Shown here in pieces: positions 45,699 through 55,506 of a stretch of 64,000 nt of DNA; the first letter of the stretch is position 1, and every line of letters starts with the position of its first letter. The stretch lies in contig NZ_OU957226.1 in the NCBI RefSeq assembly GCF_918731615.1, positions 3,163,501 through 3,227,500 of the forward strand, in the 5' to 3' direction. Source of the stretch: Flavobacterium sp. CECT 9288 (GTDB taxonomy: Bacteria > Bacteroidota > Bacteroidia > Flavobacteriales > Flavobacteriaceae). Both the position numbers and the translations under genes were made by a program. The notes under the pieces were generated by a model. The model was not told the origin of the DNA. It did not search any database and was given only the letters and a program-made list of their open reading frames with translations.

Positions 45699-46051
45699 TG
45701 TAGTTCTTAAATTTTGTAATCCTCACTATTTCACATTTTTCAAATACAAAAAACACTGTTTTTAGGCCATTAAAATAACAACAAAAATATACATTATTCC
45801 CTTTTAGAATCTAAAAAACTATGGCAATACATTTCTTGTCTACTGAATGTACTTAAATTGCAGAATGAATATGTTGGTTAGAAACAGCAAATTAAACTCC
45901 AAAAACCCTAATAACTTTTTTGGCAGTTTTTAAATATGTAAGTTCAAGTAACAATTTCATATTTTAAATAAAGGATCACAAATGCATTAAAAATTTCTTG
46001 TAGTAAAAATGATTTTAATTAAAATTTATCTTACTTTTATCAAAAAAAATC
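45699..46051. other. AT-rich divergent intergenic region
   Basis: A 353-bp gap between the LytTR gene (minus) and the outer membrane protein gene (plus). I see no ORF and no RNA gene. A TATTTTTG on the minus strand (45789-45782) is a possible -7 box for the LytTR gene with a leader of about 78 nt, without a clear -33 element. Confidence 0.4.
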
Positions 46052-46579
46052 ATGAGAAAAATAACTACTTTACTATGTGTATTCTGCAGCTGTATAGCGT
46101 TTAGCCAAGAAAAAGAAGTACCAACCTTCAAGAAAAATGAAATTAAAGGAAATGCCTTATTCCTAGTTTTAGGTGCCGTAGAGATTACTTACGAGAGACT
46201 TATTACAGAGGATAGCGGTGTAGGAGCAACCGTTTTCTTTGTTGCCGAAGATGAATTTGATAGCAATTTTATCTTCACTCCTTACTACCGTGCTTATTTT
46301 GGAAAAAAACCAGCTGCTGGATTTTTTGTAGAAGGTTTTAGTATGATAAGTACTGGTATTAGTAATAAAATGTACTATTACGACAATAATGGAAATTTAA
46401 CTAATATTGATGAAGATCGCTATACTGATTTTGCTCTTGGTTTTGGACTTGGGTCAAAGTGGGTGCACAAACGTGGATTTGTCTTTGAAATCAATGCGGG
46501 AATAGGTCGAAATTTACTAAGTACCAATAGCCCAGAGGTTGTTCCGCGTGGTGGTATAACACTAGGTTACCGTTTCTAA
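46052..46579 (+). CDS. outer membrane beta-barrel protein
   Basis: A 175-residue exported protein. The signal peptide (residues 1-18, ending AFSQ) is followed by repeated amphipathic strands (ALFLVLGAVEITYERL, YYRAYFG, AAGFFVEGFSMIS, GFVFEINAGIGRN) and ends GGITLGYRF, the terminal aromatic expected of an outer membrane barrel. It resembles DUF3575-type small barrels. The function is unknown. A strong hairpin follows. Confidence 0.78.
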   Translation: MRKITTLLCVFCSCIAFSQEKEVPTFKKNEIKGNALFLVLGAVEITYERLITEDSGVGATVFFVAEDEFDSNFIFTPYYRAYFGKKPAAGFFVEGFSMISTGISNKMYYYDNNGNLTNIDEDRYTDFALGFGLGSKWVHKRGFVFEINAGIGRNLLSTNSPEVVPRGGITLGYRF

Positions 46580-46582
46580 GCA

Positions 46583-46612
46583 AAAAAGCTTCTCAATTGA
46601 GAAGCTTTTTTT
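46583..46612. terminator. bidirectional terminator between the barrel gene and glyS
   Basis: AAAAAGCTTCTC and GAGAAGCTTTTT form a perfect 12-bp stem with an AATT loop. A-tract and T-tract flanks allow it to work on both strands; the stops at 46579 and 46635 are convergent. Confidence 0.85.
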
Positions 46613-46634
46613 ATACTATAATTATCTATCTGTA

Positions 46635-48176
46635 TTACATTTTCATCAACCAGTTTTTCATTGAAACTTCATTTTCAATAATGGCTTTTAAATCCGCAAT
46701 AGCCACACGATCTTGTTTCATAGTATCTCTATGACGTATGGTTACTGTTTGATCTTCAATGGTTTGATGATCTACAGTGATACAGAAAGGCGTTCCTAAG
46801 GCATCTTGCCTTCTATAACGTCTTCCTACCGCATCTTTTTCATCATACGATACACTGAAATCCCATTTCAAATCGTCAATAATTTGCCTAGCGATTTCTG
46901 GCAATCCGTCTTTTTTAACTAATGGTAAAATAGCTGCTTTAGTTGGAGCAAGTACTGAAGGTAATTTCAACACTGTTCTAGTAGATCCATCTTCAAGCGT
47001 TTCTTCTTTTAAGGAAGTAGCAAAAACCGCCAAGAACATTCTGTCTAAACCAACTGAGGTTTCTACCACATAAGGCACATAATTCTGGTTCAATTCAGCA
47101 TCAAAATACTGTAATTTTCTACCTGAAAATTGCTCGTGTGCTTTCAAATCGAAATCAGTTCTAGAGTGAATTCCTTCTAATTCTTTGAATCCAAAAGGGA
47201 AATCAAATTCTATATCAGCAGCAGCATTAGCGTAATGTGCTAGTTTTTCGTGATCGTGAAAGCGGTATCTTTCTTTCCCTAAACCTAGAGATAAATGCCA
47301 TTTTAGTCGGGCTTCTTTCCAAAACTCATAATGCTTCATTTCTTCGCCTGGACGCACAAAAAATTGCATCTCCATTTGTTCAAACTCACGCATACGAAAG
47401 ATGAATTGTCTCGCTACGATTTCGTTTCTAAACGCTTTACCGGTTTGTGCAATTCCAAAAGGAACTTTCATTCGTCCAGATTTTTGCACATTTAAGAAGT
47501 TTACAAAAATACCTTGAGCAGTTTCTGGACGCAAGTATAAATCCATTGCCGTATCTGCTGAGGCTCCTAATTTAGTACCAAACATCAAGTTGAATTGACG
47601 CACTTCGGTCCAATTACGCGAACCAGATTCTGGACAAGCAATTTCTAATTCTTCTATCAAAGCTTTTACATCCTCAAGGTCACCATTGCCTAATGAGCGA
47701 CCCATTCTTTCTAGAATTTCTCTCTCTTTGGCTAGATATTCAACCACTCTCGCATTAGTTGTAATGAATTCTTGCTCATTGAAAGCATCTCCAAAACGAA
47801 CTTTTGCTTTTTCGATTTCTTTTTTTGCCTTTACATTTAATTTTTCGGCATAATCCTCTATTAAAACATCGGCTCTGTATCTACGTTTAGAATCTTTATT
47901 ATCAATCAAAGGATCGTTAAAGGCATCAACGTGACCTGAGGCTTTCCAGGTGGTAGGATGCATCAATATTGCAGCATCAAGGCCTACAATATTTTCGTTC
48001 ATTTGCACCATTGCTTTCCACCAGTACTCGCGAATGTTCTTTTTTAATTCCACTCCGTTTTGTGCATAATCATAGACTGCACTTAAACCATCGTAAATTT
48101 CGCTTGACGGAAAAATAAATCCGTACTCTTTTGCATGCGAAACTACATTCTTAAATAAATCTTCTTGTTTTGCCAT
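46635..48176 (-). CDS. glyS: glycine--tRNA ligase (class II)
   Basis: A 513-residue homodimeric-type glycyl-tRNA synthetase, the eukaryote-like single-chain form and not the alpha/beta heterotetramer. Class II motifs are seen in LRPETAQGIFVNF, FRNEIVARQFIFRMREFEQM (motif 2) and VVETSVGLDRMFLA (motif 3). The C-terminal anticodon-binding domain starts near residue 400 (VLAPTKAAILPLV). Single-chain enzymes of this class are often labelled glyQS; I use glyS. The -7 box ends only seven bases before the ATG. Confidence 0.94.
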   Translation of the reverse strand: MAKQEDLFKNVVSHAKEYGFIFPSSEIYDGLSAVYDYAQNGVELKKNIREYWWKAMVQMNENIVGLDAAILMHPTTWKASGHVDAFNDPLIDNKDSKRRYRADVLIEDYAEKLNVKAKKEIEKAKVRFGDAFNEQEFITTNARVVEYLAKEREILERMGRSLGNGDLEDVKALIEELEIACPESGSRNWTEVRQFNLMFGTKLGASADTAMDLYLRPETAQGIFVNFLNVQKSGRMKVPFGIAQTGKAFRNEIVARQFIFRMREFEQMEMQFFVRPGEEMKHYEFWKEARLKWHLSLGLGKERYRFHDHEKLAHYANAAADIEFDFPFGFKELEGIHSRTDFDLKAHEQFSGRKLQYFDAELNQNYVPYVVETSVGLDRMFLAVFATSLKEETLEDGSTRTVLKLPSVLAPTKAAILPLVKKDGLPEIARQIIDDLKWDFSVSYDEKDAVGRRYRRQDALGTPFCITVDHQTIEDQTVTIRHRDTMKQDRVAIADLKAIIENEVSMKNWLMKM

Positions 48177-48183
48177 AGTATTG

Positions 48184-48191
48184 CAAAAATA
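48184..48191 (-). promoter_or_regulatory. -7 element of glyS, very near the start codon
   Basis: TATTTTTG on the minus strand matches TAnnTTTG and ends seven bases before the ATG at 48176, so the leader would be at most a few nucleotides. No clean -33 TTG is visible. Confidence 0.5.
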
Positions 48192-48273
48192 TAAAAAGTG
48201 AACATAAAAAAAAGAAAATTATGTATCAATGGAGCATTGATTTGTTTATTTTTATCAATAAATACCTGATTCT

Positions 48274-48957
48274 ATGTTTGAAAGCTTTATAAATCTCTTT
48301 TTTCCAAAAGTTTGTTCAGGGTGCAATTCTTTTTTGGTTGCCAATGAATTAGTGATTTGTACCCTTTGCAGACACAACATTCCCTTGACCAATCATCATT
48401 TGATGGAAAACAATGAAGCGTTCAAGAAATTCTATGGACGAATTCCTGTAATTCATGCATCAGCTTTATTTTATTTTAGAAAAAAAGGAATTGTCCAGCA
48501 AGTCATTCACAACTTGAAATACAAGGGTCATGAAAAAGTAGGAACACTTATTGGGGATTGGTATGCTCATGAATTAAAAAAAGTTGAAGCTCTACAAGAT
48601 GTAGATGCCATAATTCCGGTTCCTTTACACCCAAAGAAGCTTCGAGAAAGAGGTTATAATCAAGTTACTACTTTTGGGAAAGCACTTTCATCAAACTTAA
48701 AAATTAGTTACAACGATACTATTTTACACAGAAATATATACTCAAAAACACAATCAAAGAAAAATCTACTAGGACGTACTGAGGGAATAGAAAGCGTTTT
48801 TGATGTTGTATTTGATGAAAAAGATCACAACAAACATTTTCTTATTGTAGATGATGTAATTACAACTGGAGCCACACTTGAGGCATGTTCTAGAGCTTTA
48901 TTGAAAATCCCTGGAGCAAAGATAAGTATTGTTTGTATGGCTATGGCACAATCTTAA
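48274..48957 (+). CDS. ComF-family phosphoribosyltransferase-like protein
   Basis: A 227-residue protein of the ComF/GntX family. The N-terminal double zinc finger has CSGC (14-17) and CTLC (30-33). The C-terminal phosphoribosyltransferase-type domain has the PRPP loop FLIVDDVITTGATLEAC and the family motifs PVPLHPKKLRERGYNQ and TQSKKNLLGR. In competent bacteria ComF takes part in DNA uptake; in other species the role is unclear. It is divergent from glyS and ends 9 bp from the convergent exported protein gene. Confidence 0.87.
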   Translation: MFESFINLFFPKVCSGCNSFLVANELVICTLCRHNIPLTNHHLMENNEAFKKFYGRIPVIHASALFYFRKKGIVQQVIHNLKYKGHEKVGTLIGDWYAHELKKVEALQDVDAIIPVPLHPKKLRERGYNQVTTFGKALSSNLKISYNDTILHRNIYSKTQSKKNLLGRTEGIESVFDVVFDEKDHNKHFLIVDDVITTGATLEACSRALLKIPGAKISIVCMAMAQS

Positions 48958-48966
48958 AAAGGTACA

Positions 48967-51222
48967 TTATTGGTTTACATAGGTATTAAAAAATCCACAT
49001 TCGGCAATTACATCTTTGTAATATTGTGTGTTTGCGTATTCCTTTTTTAATTTTTGAAAGCCATCCCATGCTTTAAAATTAACGTTATCGCTCTCTACTT
49101 GCCACCAGTTTGAGTTAGCATTGTATTTTTGATTGTAAAATTCGTTTCGCTCACATTTAGCCAGCATGTATTGACATTTTGCTTTTTGCTCTTGGGTTTT
49201 AGCCGCTGTAAATGCTATTTGATAATACTTTTTTGCCTGATTACAGTTTGTAATCATTGCTTTGACTTTATCCCTAAAAAAATAAGGACTAGAACCAAAT
49301 CCTACAATTTCACTTTCATAAAACAACCTCGCATTACCATAGTGTGTAATATTGTAAAATCCATTTGCAACTAATAACGCATTAGTATAAACATCTTGCT
49401 TACTGTTGATGTTGTCTTGCATGATTTTCATAGTGTTTAGAAAATCTAGTAAGGTATATTTCTTTTTTTGATATGCTGCATGATCACAATCATGACAATC
49501 CTTGATAGACCCATTAAAAGGATTTCCTAACAATACACTGTTTTGTATCTCTCCAGATTGTTTCATGACATTTAAGGCTTGCACAATCTTATCGTCATAA
49601 GTGCACACAACTGCTTCATAAGCGTTAATATCCATGAGGTTGTAATCATAATGTTTTACAGCTACCTCTTCCAGAGGCGATTTATTTTTTTTAAGCAAAA
49701 ACGTTTTCATTTCAGTTACGTTTGCTGGAGAGTCATAAAACGTATCCTTTTTTAAAAACAATTCAGCCATTATAGCGTTTTTTTGAGATTTAAAGACTGT
49801 TGATAAGTAATTTTTACTCCATTCTCTTGCATTTTGATAGCGCAAGTATTCTATTTTTTCTTTATCCAATTCAAAATACAACCACTTTAAATCACTCAAA
49901 ATGGTGTTGTAATTTTTATCAGTAATGACCTCTATTTTGCTTAAATTAGTAACAAAACGCAACAGGCGGAGTTGACTTACCGCTAATTTGGTTTTGGGCA
50001 TCGTTTTTTCGGCCTTATCAAAATTTGATGATGCATTATTAAAGTTTCCATTTAAAGTTTCAAGATATCCTGCAGCTAAATGCCACAAATGAGGCTGTTT
50101 TGTTTTACCAGATTTAGCAATTTTTACTACTAGATTTAATGCGCTAGGAGAAACACTGTCCTGTGTTCTTTTTTTAAACTGTGCTACCGTACTATTTTTA
50201 AATGATTTATCAATTTTATTCTCTTGATTGTTGATTAATCTAGTTAATAAAAAACCCAGATGTTCACTGTCTGGCTTTAGATTATAAATGGTCTCAATGG
50301 CTTTTTCTTCATCACCATAGTAGCCTTGAATAGCCCAAAGGGCTGCTTTCTCTTGATTATTTTTAGCCATTTTTAAAGACTCGGTCCAATCAAGTTGCTC
50401 TTGAGGATGAAAACAGTATGCTGATACAATACGCAAACGAGGACAATGATCAAAAACTTGACTGTACAAATAATTAGATTCGGCATAATTTTTATTGCGA
50501 TAATTCATGCCCGCTAGGTACGAAAGTGATCTGTAGTAAAGCGTATTTTTTGGCACAACATCTTTAGTTTTCTCAAAAAAAGAAAATGCACTTTTTTGAT
50601 CGTCAATATAAAAATAGGCTTTCATTAATTGAAACCAATATCTGTTTTTTAGGAATGAATCGGTGCTTGTATTGTATTTTTTTTCTAATGCTAAGACCCA
50701 TTTGGCATCAATAGGAATAACTGTATTGAGCTTGTCATAACTCCAATAATCATAAGTAACAGAGGCAACTTCAATAGCTTTAGCATAATGCAAAAAAGTA
50801 ATAAAGTCTTTTGTTTTTTGATCATTCAATTTAAGTTTGCTTGACCATTTTTGAACACTTTTATTTGTTTTTTTAGAACTAAAAAAAGTAAAAAGTTCTT
50901 TTACATCAACAGCACTGGAATCTATGAGAAAAAATTTAACCTGATCTGGATTTACGCTCCCTTTGAGGTACAAACTCCAGTCTGAAACAATTTCATCATT
51001 AAACCGCATACTATGTTCTGTATCAAAACCACGTTCATAAAAAACGTCAGTTGATAAAAAAAGTGGTGTATAAGAAGCATCTACAAATGTTTCGGGAGCA
51101 AAATTAGAATCAAAAAACCAGCCCCAATCATCACCACCTCCGCAAGCATAAATTATAGAATATACGGATAATGTAATGGCACTAAAAACGAGCCACAGCT
51201 TGTTTAAAAATGTTTTTTTCAT
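48967..51222 (-). CDS. large exported protein with TPR-like helical repeats, function unknown
   Basis: A 751-residue protein. A signal-like N-terminus contains IIYACGGGDDWG; Cys27 could be a weak lipobox, so it may be lipid-anchored. The rest is helical, with degenerate TPR-like pairs (KNRYWFQLMKAYFYIDDQKS, RSLSYLAGMNYRNKNYAESN, ANGFYNITHYGNARLFYES). A Cys-rich patch SIKDCHDCDHAAYQKK lies near residue 575. I do not recognise a family function. Its start overlaps the end of the TIM-barrel-like gene by 41 bp, in a different frame, so the two are translationally linked. Confidence 0.7.
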   Translation of the reverse strand: MKKTFLNKLWLVFSAITLSVYSIIYACGGGDDWGWFFDSNFAPETFVDASYTPLFLSTDVFYERGFDTEHSMRFNDEIVSDWSLYLKGSVNPDQVKFFLIDSSAVDVKELFTFFSSKKTNKSVQKWSSKLKLNDQKTKDFITFLHYAKAIEVASVTYDYWSYDKLNTVIPIDAKWVLALEKKYNTSTDSFLKNRYWFQLMKAYFYIDDQKSAFSFFEKTKDVVPKNTLYYRSLSYLAGMNYRNKNYAESNYLYSQVFDHCPRLRIVSAYCFHPQEQLDWTESLKMAKNNQEKAALWAIQGYYGDEEKAIETIYNLKPDSEHLGFLLTRLINNQENKIDKSFKNSTVAQFKKRTQDSVSPSALNLVVKIAKSGKTKQPHLWHLAAGYLETLNGNFNNASSNFDKAEKTMPKTKLAVSQLRLLRFVTNLSKIEVITDKNYNTILSDLKWLYFELDKEKIEYLRYQNAREWSKNYLSTVFKSQKNAIMAELFLKKDTFYDSPANVTEMKTFLLKKNKSPLEEVAVKHYDYNLMDINAYEAVVCTYDDKIVQALNVMKQSGEIQNSVLLGNPFNGSIKDCHDCDHAAYQKKKYTLLDFLNTMKIMQDNINSKQDVYTNALLVANGFYNITHYGNARLFYESEIVGFGSSPYFFRDKVKAMITNCNQAKKYYQIAFTAAKTQEQKAKCQYMLAKCERNEFYNQKYNANSNWWQVESDNVNFKAWDGFQKLKKEYANTQYYKDVIAECGFFNTYVNQ

Positions 51223-52183
51223 AATGAGATAGGTTTATTTCGTCAAGATCATAAAAAATTATTTCTTCGGGATACGTATTCATGTGTGATTCTAAATCAG
51301 CACTCATGTCTTTAATTTGTTGTGCGGTGACACGTTCTATTTTCAATACATCATTGCGCTTATAAAACGTCCCTCCCTTATAATTTGAATTGTTAGCCAC
51401 AAAAAACAAATTCATTTTAGCAGTAAAATTAGTGTCTTTTTCTAAGCTTTTGTAATCTATTTTAGGCTTTAAGCCAATGACTTTTTGATCTCTAATATGA
51501 ACAGCCCAAGAATAAATAGGCAAAGCAAGGTTTAATTTTAATGGATACTTTTCTAAACTAGGTAGATATTTGCTGGCTATTTTACGATCATAAATAGAAT
51601 TTAAGGAATCTGGGGCTATTTTACCCATATTGTAATACATTAAAACGCCACAATCTACAGCCGGAATCTTGGCTTTATTAAAATACTTTATTTGGTGGAG
51701 ACGTATTGTAGCCGAAAGTTTTTTTCTAGAAATGGATTTAAAAACTTCAATAAATTTCATGTATTTATCTTTACTCTCCAGAGTCCAGTCACAATCAATT
51801 TGGATTTCTTGACATGAAATTTGGTTAGTAGCATTAATTTTATTTACAAAATCAAAAATTTTTCTTGCTAAAAGCGCTACATCAAGGGACTGATTAAGCA
51901 TCACCTTATTCTTAATGTAAACAACAGGTACCACAGATAAAGCATTTATTTTTTCTTTAAAATGTATGGGTGCAAGCGGAAAGGGTTGGTTATTTTTATC
52001 AATATCAACATCAAAATACCGAATATAGATTTTCTTAACGTCATTTTCTTTTAAAACCTCCCTTTCTCCAGGAGATAATTTAAATACTGTTTTCCAATAA
52101 TAAAATGCAATCTCAGGTTCTTTGTGTGAATTACAAGAAACTAAAAAACATAAAGCAAGTACAGCAAATAAGATTTTCTTCAC
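51182..52183 (-). CDS. lipoprotein with glycosidase-like TIM-barrel features, function unknown
   Basis: A 333-residue lipoprotein (lipobox LVSC, Cys17). Motifs such as IYIRYFDVDID, CQEIQIDCDWTLESKDKYMK, SATIRLHQIKYF, DCGVLMYYNMG and LKLNLALPIYSWAV fit alternating strands and helices of a TIM barrel, and IQIDCDWT resembles the catalytic-strand acidic motif of GH18/DUF3142-like glycosidases. Activity is not proven. It overlaps the downstream large exported protein gene by 41 bp, so they probably work together in the envelope. Confidence 0.68.
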   Translation of the reverse strand: MKKILFAVLALCFLVSCNSHKEPEIAFYYWKTVFKLSPGEREVLKENDVKKIYIRYFDVDIDKNNQPFPLAPIHFKEKINALSVVPVVYIKNKVMLNQSLDVALLARKIFDFVNKINATNQISCQEIQIDCDWTLESKDKYMKFIEVFKSISRKKLSATIRLHQIKYFNKAKIPAVDCGVLMYYNMGKIAPDSLNSIYDRKIASKYLPSLEKYPLKLNLALPIYSWAVHIRDQKVIGLKPKIDYKSLEKDTNFTAKMNLFFVANNSNYKGGTFYKRNDVLKIERVTAQQIKDMSADLESHMNTYPEEIIFYDLDEINLSHYEKNIFKQAVARF

Positions 52184-52484
52184 AACAAATCACGTTTAAA
52201 AACTTTAAAACTACAAAATAATATACTTGGACACTCTTTTTCTACTTCAAAATTGAATATATAAGACTACTGAGCGTTATATAATTGGTATAAATTTTTG
52301 GCTTATTTAGGAGTGCTACGTCTAAGACAAAGCACGCAATCAGTTGATATACAAATTACTTATACCTCAATATCCCGAGCAATAGGATAATTTAATGAAA
52401 TTATAACGAAATAGAATTTCCGTTTCCAAACTTTAATGTTTAAATTTGAATAATATATTAATTCACTTATAAAACAATTATATC
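52184..52484. other. divergent intergenic region with a possible sodA promoter
   Basis: A 301-bp gap. TAAATTTG at 52441-52448 fits TAnnTTTG and lies 36 nt before the sodA ATG; no -33 TTG is at the right distance. I see no RNA gene or ORF. Confidence 0.35.
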
Positions 52485-53093
52485 ATGGCTTTTGAATTAC
52501 CACAATTACCTTATGCATACGATGCATTAGAACCACATATTGATGCTCGTACAATGGAAATCCACCATTCTAAGCACCACAATGCTTACACAACCAATCT
52601 AAATGCAGCTATTGCAGGTACTGATATGGAAGGTAAAACCATTGAAAATATCTTGATCAATCTAGATTTAAAAAACGCTGCTGTACGCAACAACGGTGGT
52701 GGATTTTACAACCATAACTTATTTTGGACCGTAATGACGCCTAATGGTGGCGGTTTACCTACTGGTGATTTACTTGCTGCTATAGAAAGTGCTTTTGGAA
52801 CTTTTGAAGAGTTCAAAGCTAGTTTTAGCAAAGCGGGTGCTACACAATTTGGTTCTGGATGGGCATGGCTTTGTGTACAAAAAGGAGGTAAACTTGAGGT
52901 TTGCGGTACGCCAAATCAAGATAATCCATTAATGCCAGGAGTAGGTTGTGGCGGAACACCTATTTTGGCTATGGACGTTTGGGAGCATGCTTACTACTTA
53001 AACTACCAAAACAGAAGACCTGATTATATTGAAGCATTTTTCAACGTAATCAACTGGACTGAAGTTTCAAGAAGATATGCTTTAGAGAAATAA
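52485..53093 (+). CDS. sodA: superoxide dismutase, Mn-type (possibly cambialistic)
   Basis: A 202-residue Fe/Mn superoxide dismutase that disproportionates superoxide. Metal ligands by alignment with E. coli SodA are His27 (MEIHHSKHH), His77 (FYNHNLFW), Asp164 and His168 (DVWEHAYY). Gly at the position before FYNH and NQDNPL with Gln near residue 145 favour the manganese form over the iron form. No signal peptide is present, so it is cytoplasmic. Confidence 0.93.
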   Translation: MAFELPQLPYAYDALEPHIDARTMEIHHSKHHNAYTTNLNAAIAGTDMEGKTIENILINLDLKNAAVRNNGGGFYNHNLFWTVMTPNGGGLPTGDLLAAIESAFGTFEEFKASFSKAGATQFGSGWAWLCVQKGGKLEVCGTPNQDNPLMPGVGCGGTPILAMDVWEHAYYLNYQNRRPDYIEAFFNVINWTEVSRRYALEK

Positions 53094-53100
53094 TCTTTTA

Positions 53101-53152
53101 AGAGAATAGAATAAAAAACATAGAGAATAGAATAAAAAACATAGAGAATAGA
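53101..53152 (+). repeat. 21-bp tandem repeat downstream of sodA
   Basis: AGAGAATAGAATAAAAAACAT occurs twice in a row (53101-53121, 53122-53142) and a third, partial copy (AGAGAATAGA) follows. It lies just after the sodA stop. Confidence 0.75.
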
Positions 53153-53231
53153 CAAATGACTGAAAGGTTGTTTGTCTATTTTTTTTATTCTCAAAATTAA
53201 CTTTCTATTTTCAAAATTTTATTCTAACAGA

Positions 53232-53268
53232 AAAAGACGAGCCAAATAACCTAATTTGCTCGTCTTTT
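53232..53268 (+). terminator. hairpin downstream of sodA
   Basis: AAAAGACGAGC and GCTCGTCTTTT form an 11-bp stem, extended by CAAAT/ATTTG with one bulged C. A T-rich tract follows on the plus strand. Confidence 0.6.
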
Positions 53269-53312
53269 CTCTATATTCTCTGCTCTTTCTTCTTTCCTGA
53301 CTTTATTCCAAT

Positions 53313-53342
53313 AAAAAAGGTGGAATTTCTTCCACCCTTTTT
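53313..53342. terminator. second hairpin between sodA and purF
   Basis: AAAAAGGTGGAA and TTCCACCCTTTTT pair around TTTC (one bulge). It can act for sodA on plus or for purF on minus. The rest of the 53094-53472 gap is AT-rich with no coding signal. Confidence 0.6.
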
Positions 53343-53472
53343 GCCCCAAATCTACCATAAATTTAACCTACTAATATTATGGTGATATAAATATATATAT
53401 TTTATATTATTTCGTCAAATAAATTAGACGAACAACTCATAAAATCGATTAAAACCTCTTTTAGTCTTGTTT

Positions 53473-55371
53473 TTAATATGCTCGTGCGTCTTTACCTTCA
53501 TAAAAGTTCATAAAAGCGCGGTTCACCACCCTATTTCCTCCTGGAGTTGGATAATCTCCAGTAAAGTACCAATCCCCCAAATTTTTAGGACAAGCAGTAT
53601 GTAAATCTTCAACGGTTTGAAAAATAATTTTCACTTCGGCTTTAATTTCCGGTGAACTTAACATTTCAGCAATTTTATCTGAAATCTCTTGAGCTTCAAA
53701 AGGAGCATAAACAGCCGTTACATAATTCACAACATCATTGTCTTTATAATTTTCTTGCGCTTTACATTTAGCATAGACCTCATCTACAATATGATACAAA
53801 TTTCTTTCTTTAAGCAATTCAAGAGCAGCTCTAAATGCCACTAATCCCTCTAGTTTTGCCATATCAATACCGTAACAATCAGGATAACGAATTTGCGGAG
53901 CCGATGAGACAATTACAATTCGTTTTGGATTCAAACGATCCATCATTTTGATAATACTCATTTTAAGAGTAGTCCCTCTTACAATACTATCATCAATAAT
54001 AACTAAATTATCAGTTGGCTTAATTACACCATACGTTACATCATAAACGTGGGCAACTAAGTCATCCCTACTGCTATCCTCAGTAATAAAAGTTCTTAAT
54101 TTTGCATCCTTTATAGCTACTTTCTCAGTACGTATTTTAACCGAAAGCAATTCCTGTAGCGTTTCCTTAGTTAAGGTATTTCTATTTTCTAGGATGAAAT
54201 TATTTTTCCTTTGATTTAAGAAATCTTGAGCGGCCTCAACTAATCCGTAAAATGAGGTTTCAGCAGTATTAGGTATATAAGAGAAAACGGTATTGTCAGT
54301 ATCCTCATCTATAGATTTTAAAACTGCTGGCAAGATTAATCTTCCTAGAGTTTTTCTTTCTTGATAAATTTCGGCATCACTACCTCTTGAAAAATAAATA
54401 CGCTCAAAAGAACAAGCTTTTTTAACTGTTGGCGGTAAAATTTCTTTCATCGAAATAGTACCATTTTTTTTGATGATCAATGCATTTCCTGGCTCGATTT
54501 CTTGCACCGATTCAAAAGGAACATTAAACACGGTCTGAATCACTGGCCGTTCTGATGCTACTACCACAATTTCATCATCTTGATAAAAATATGCAGGTCT
54601 AATACCGGCAGGATCTCTAAATACAAAAGAATCACCGTGACCTAAAAGTCCAGCCATGGCGTATCCTCCATCTAGATTTTTAGCTGCGCGTGCTAAAATC
54701 TTAGCTACATCTAATCGTTCCGCAATTACAGGTGATGCCTCTCTCTTACTCAATCCTTCGTTTTTGCAATCTTGGTACAAATCTGTAACTGCATTATCTA
54801 AAAAATGACCTATTTTTTCCATTACGGTCACAGTATCAGCCATTTCTTTTGGATGCTGTCCTAGATCTATTAAATTTTGAAAAAGCTCTTTAACATTTGT
54901 CATATTAAAGTTTCCTGCTAAGATCAAGTTACGGTGCATCCAGTTATTCTGACGTAAAAATGGGTGAACACTTTCGATACTATTTTTACCAAAAGTTCCA
55001 TAACGCACATGTCCCAAGAACAATTCACCAAGGTACGGTAACTTTTGTTTTTGTAAAGCCACATCATCAGCATACTCAGGGTGTGCTGCCATTTCTTCGT
55101 TTATTCTGTCGTTTATTTGTGCAAAGACATCTTGTATAGGCTGTGCATGATTTGATCGTACACGACTGATGTACCGTTCACCAGGTTCTACATCTAGTTT
55201 AATACTTGCAAAACCAGCACCATCTTGACCGCGATTGTGTTGCTTTTCCATCAAAAGATACATTTTTTGGATTCCGTAAAATGCGGTTCCATATTTCTCT
55301 TTGTAATATTCAAGCGGTTTTAATAATCGTATTAAAGCTATTCCACATTCATGTTGTAAAGCATCGCTCAT
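53473..55371 (-). CDS. purF: amidophosphoribosyltransferase
   Basis: PurF makes 5-phosphoribosylamine from PRPP and glutamine, the first committed step of purine synthesis. The N-terminal glutaminase domain begins at HECGIALIRL; Cys9 is the predicted nucleophile after processing. The phosphoribosyltransferase domain contains the PRPP loop LVIIDDSIVRGTTLK. At 632 residues the protein is longer than the usual 460-510; the extra length is a C-terminal extension (residues about 520-632) that looks typical of Bacteroidota forms. A cysteine-rich iron-sulphur site is not evident. Confidence 0.93.
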   Translation of the reverse strand: MSDALQHECGIALIRLLKPLEYYKEKYGTAFYGIQKMYLLMEKQHNRGQDGAGFASIKLDVEPGERYISRVRSNHAQPIQDVFAQINDRINEEMAAHPEYADDVALQKQKLPYLGELFLGHVRYGTFGKNSIESVHPFLRQNNWMHRNLILAGNFNMTNVKELFQNLIDLGQHPKEMADTVTVMEKIGHFLDNAVTDLYQDCKNEGLSKREASPVIAERLDVAKILARAAKNLDGGYAMAGLLGHGDSFVFRDPAGIRPAYFYQDDEIVVVASERPVIQTVFNVPFESVQEIEPGNALIIKKNGTISMKEILPPTVKKACSFERIYFSRGSDAEIYQERKTLGRLILPAVLKSIDEDTDNTVFSYIPNTAETSFYGLVEAAQDFLNQRKNNFILENRNTLTKETLQELLSVKIRTEKVAIKDAKLRTFITEDSSRDDLVAHVYDVTYGVIKPTDNLVIIDDSIVRGTTLKMSIIKMMDRLNPKRIVIVSSAPQIRYPDCYGIDMAKLEGLVAFRAALELLKERNLYHIVDEVYAKCKAQENYKDNDVVNYVTAVYAPFEAQEISDKIAEMLSSPEIKAEVKIIFQTVEDLHTACPKNLGDWYFTGDYPTPGGNRVVNRAFMNFYEGKDARAY

Positions 55372-55475
55372 TGTAGTGTAATTTGTTGTGTTGTTGTGTT
55401 TTTCTAAAAAAAATAGTAGGTAATTTTTACTTTTAACACGGTAATAATTAAGATTTTAGACTACCGTTTTTAAAC

Positions 55476-55500
55476 AAAAAAACCCCGTTTCCGAGGTTTT
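55476..55500 (-). terminator. terminator of the PfkB-family kinase gene
   Basis: AAAACCTCG and CGGGGTTTT pair around GAAA (one C-A mismatch) on the minus strand, then a T-tract. It lies just after the stop at 55507. Confidence 0.65.
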
Positions 55501-55506
55501 AAGATA

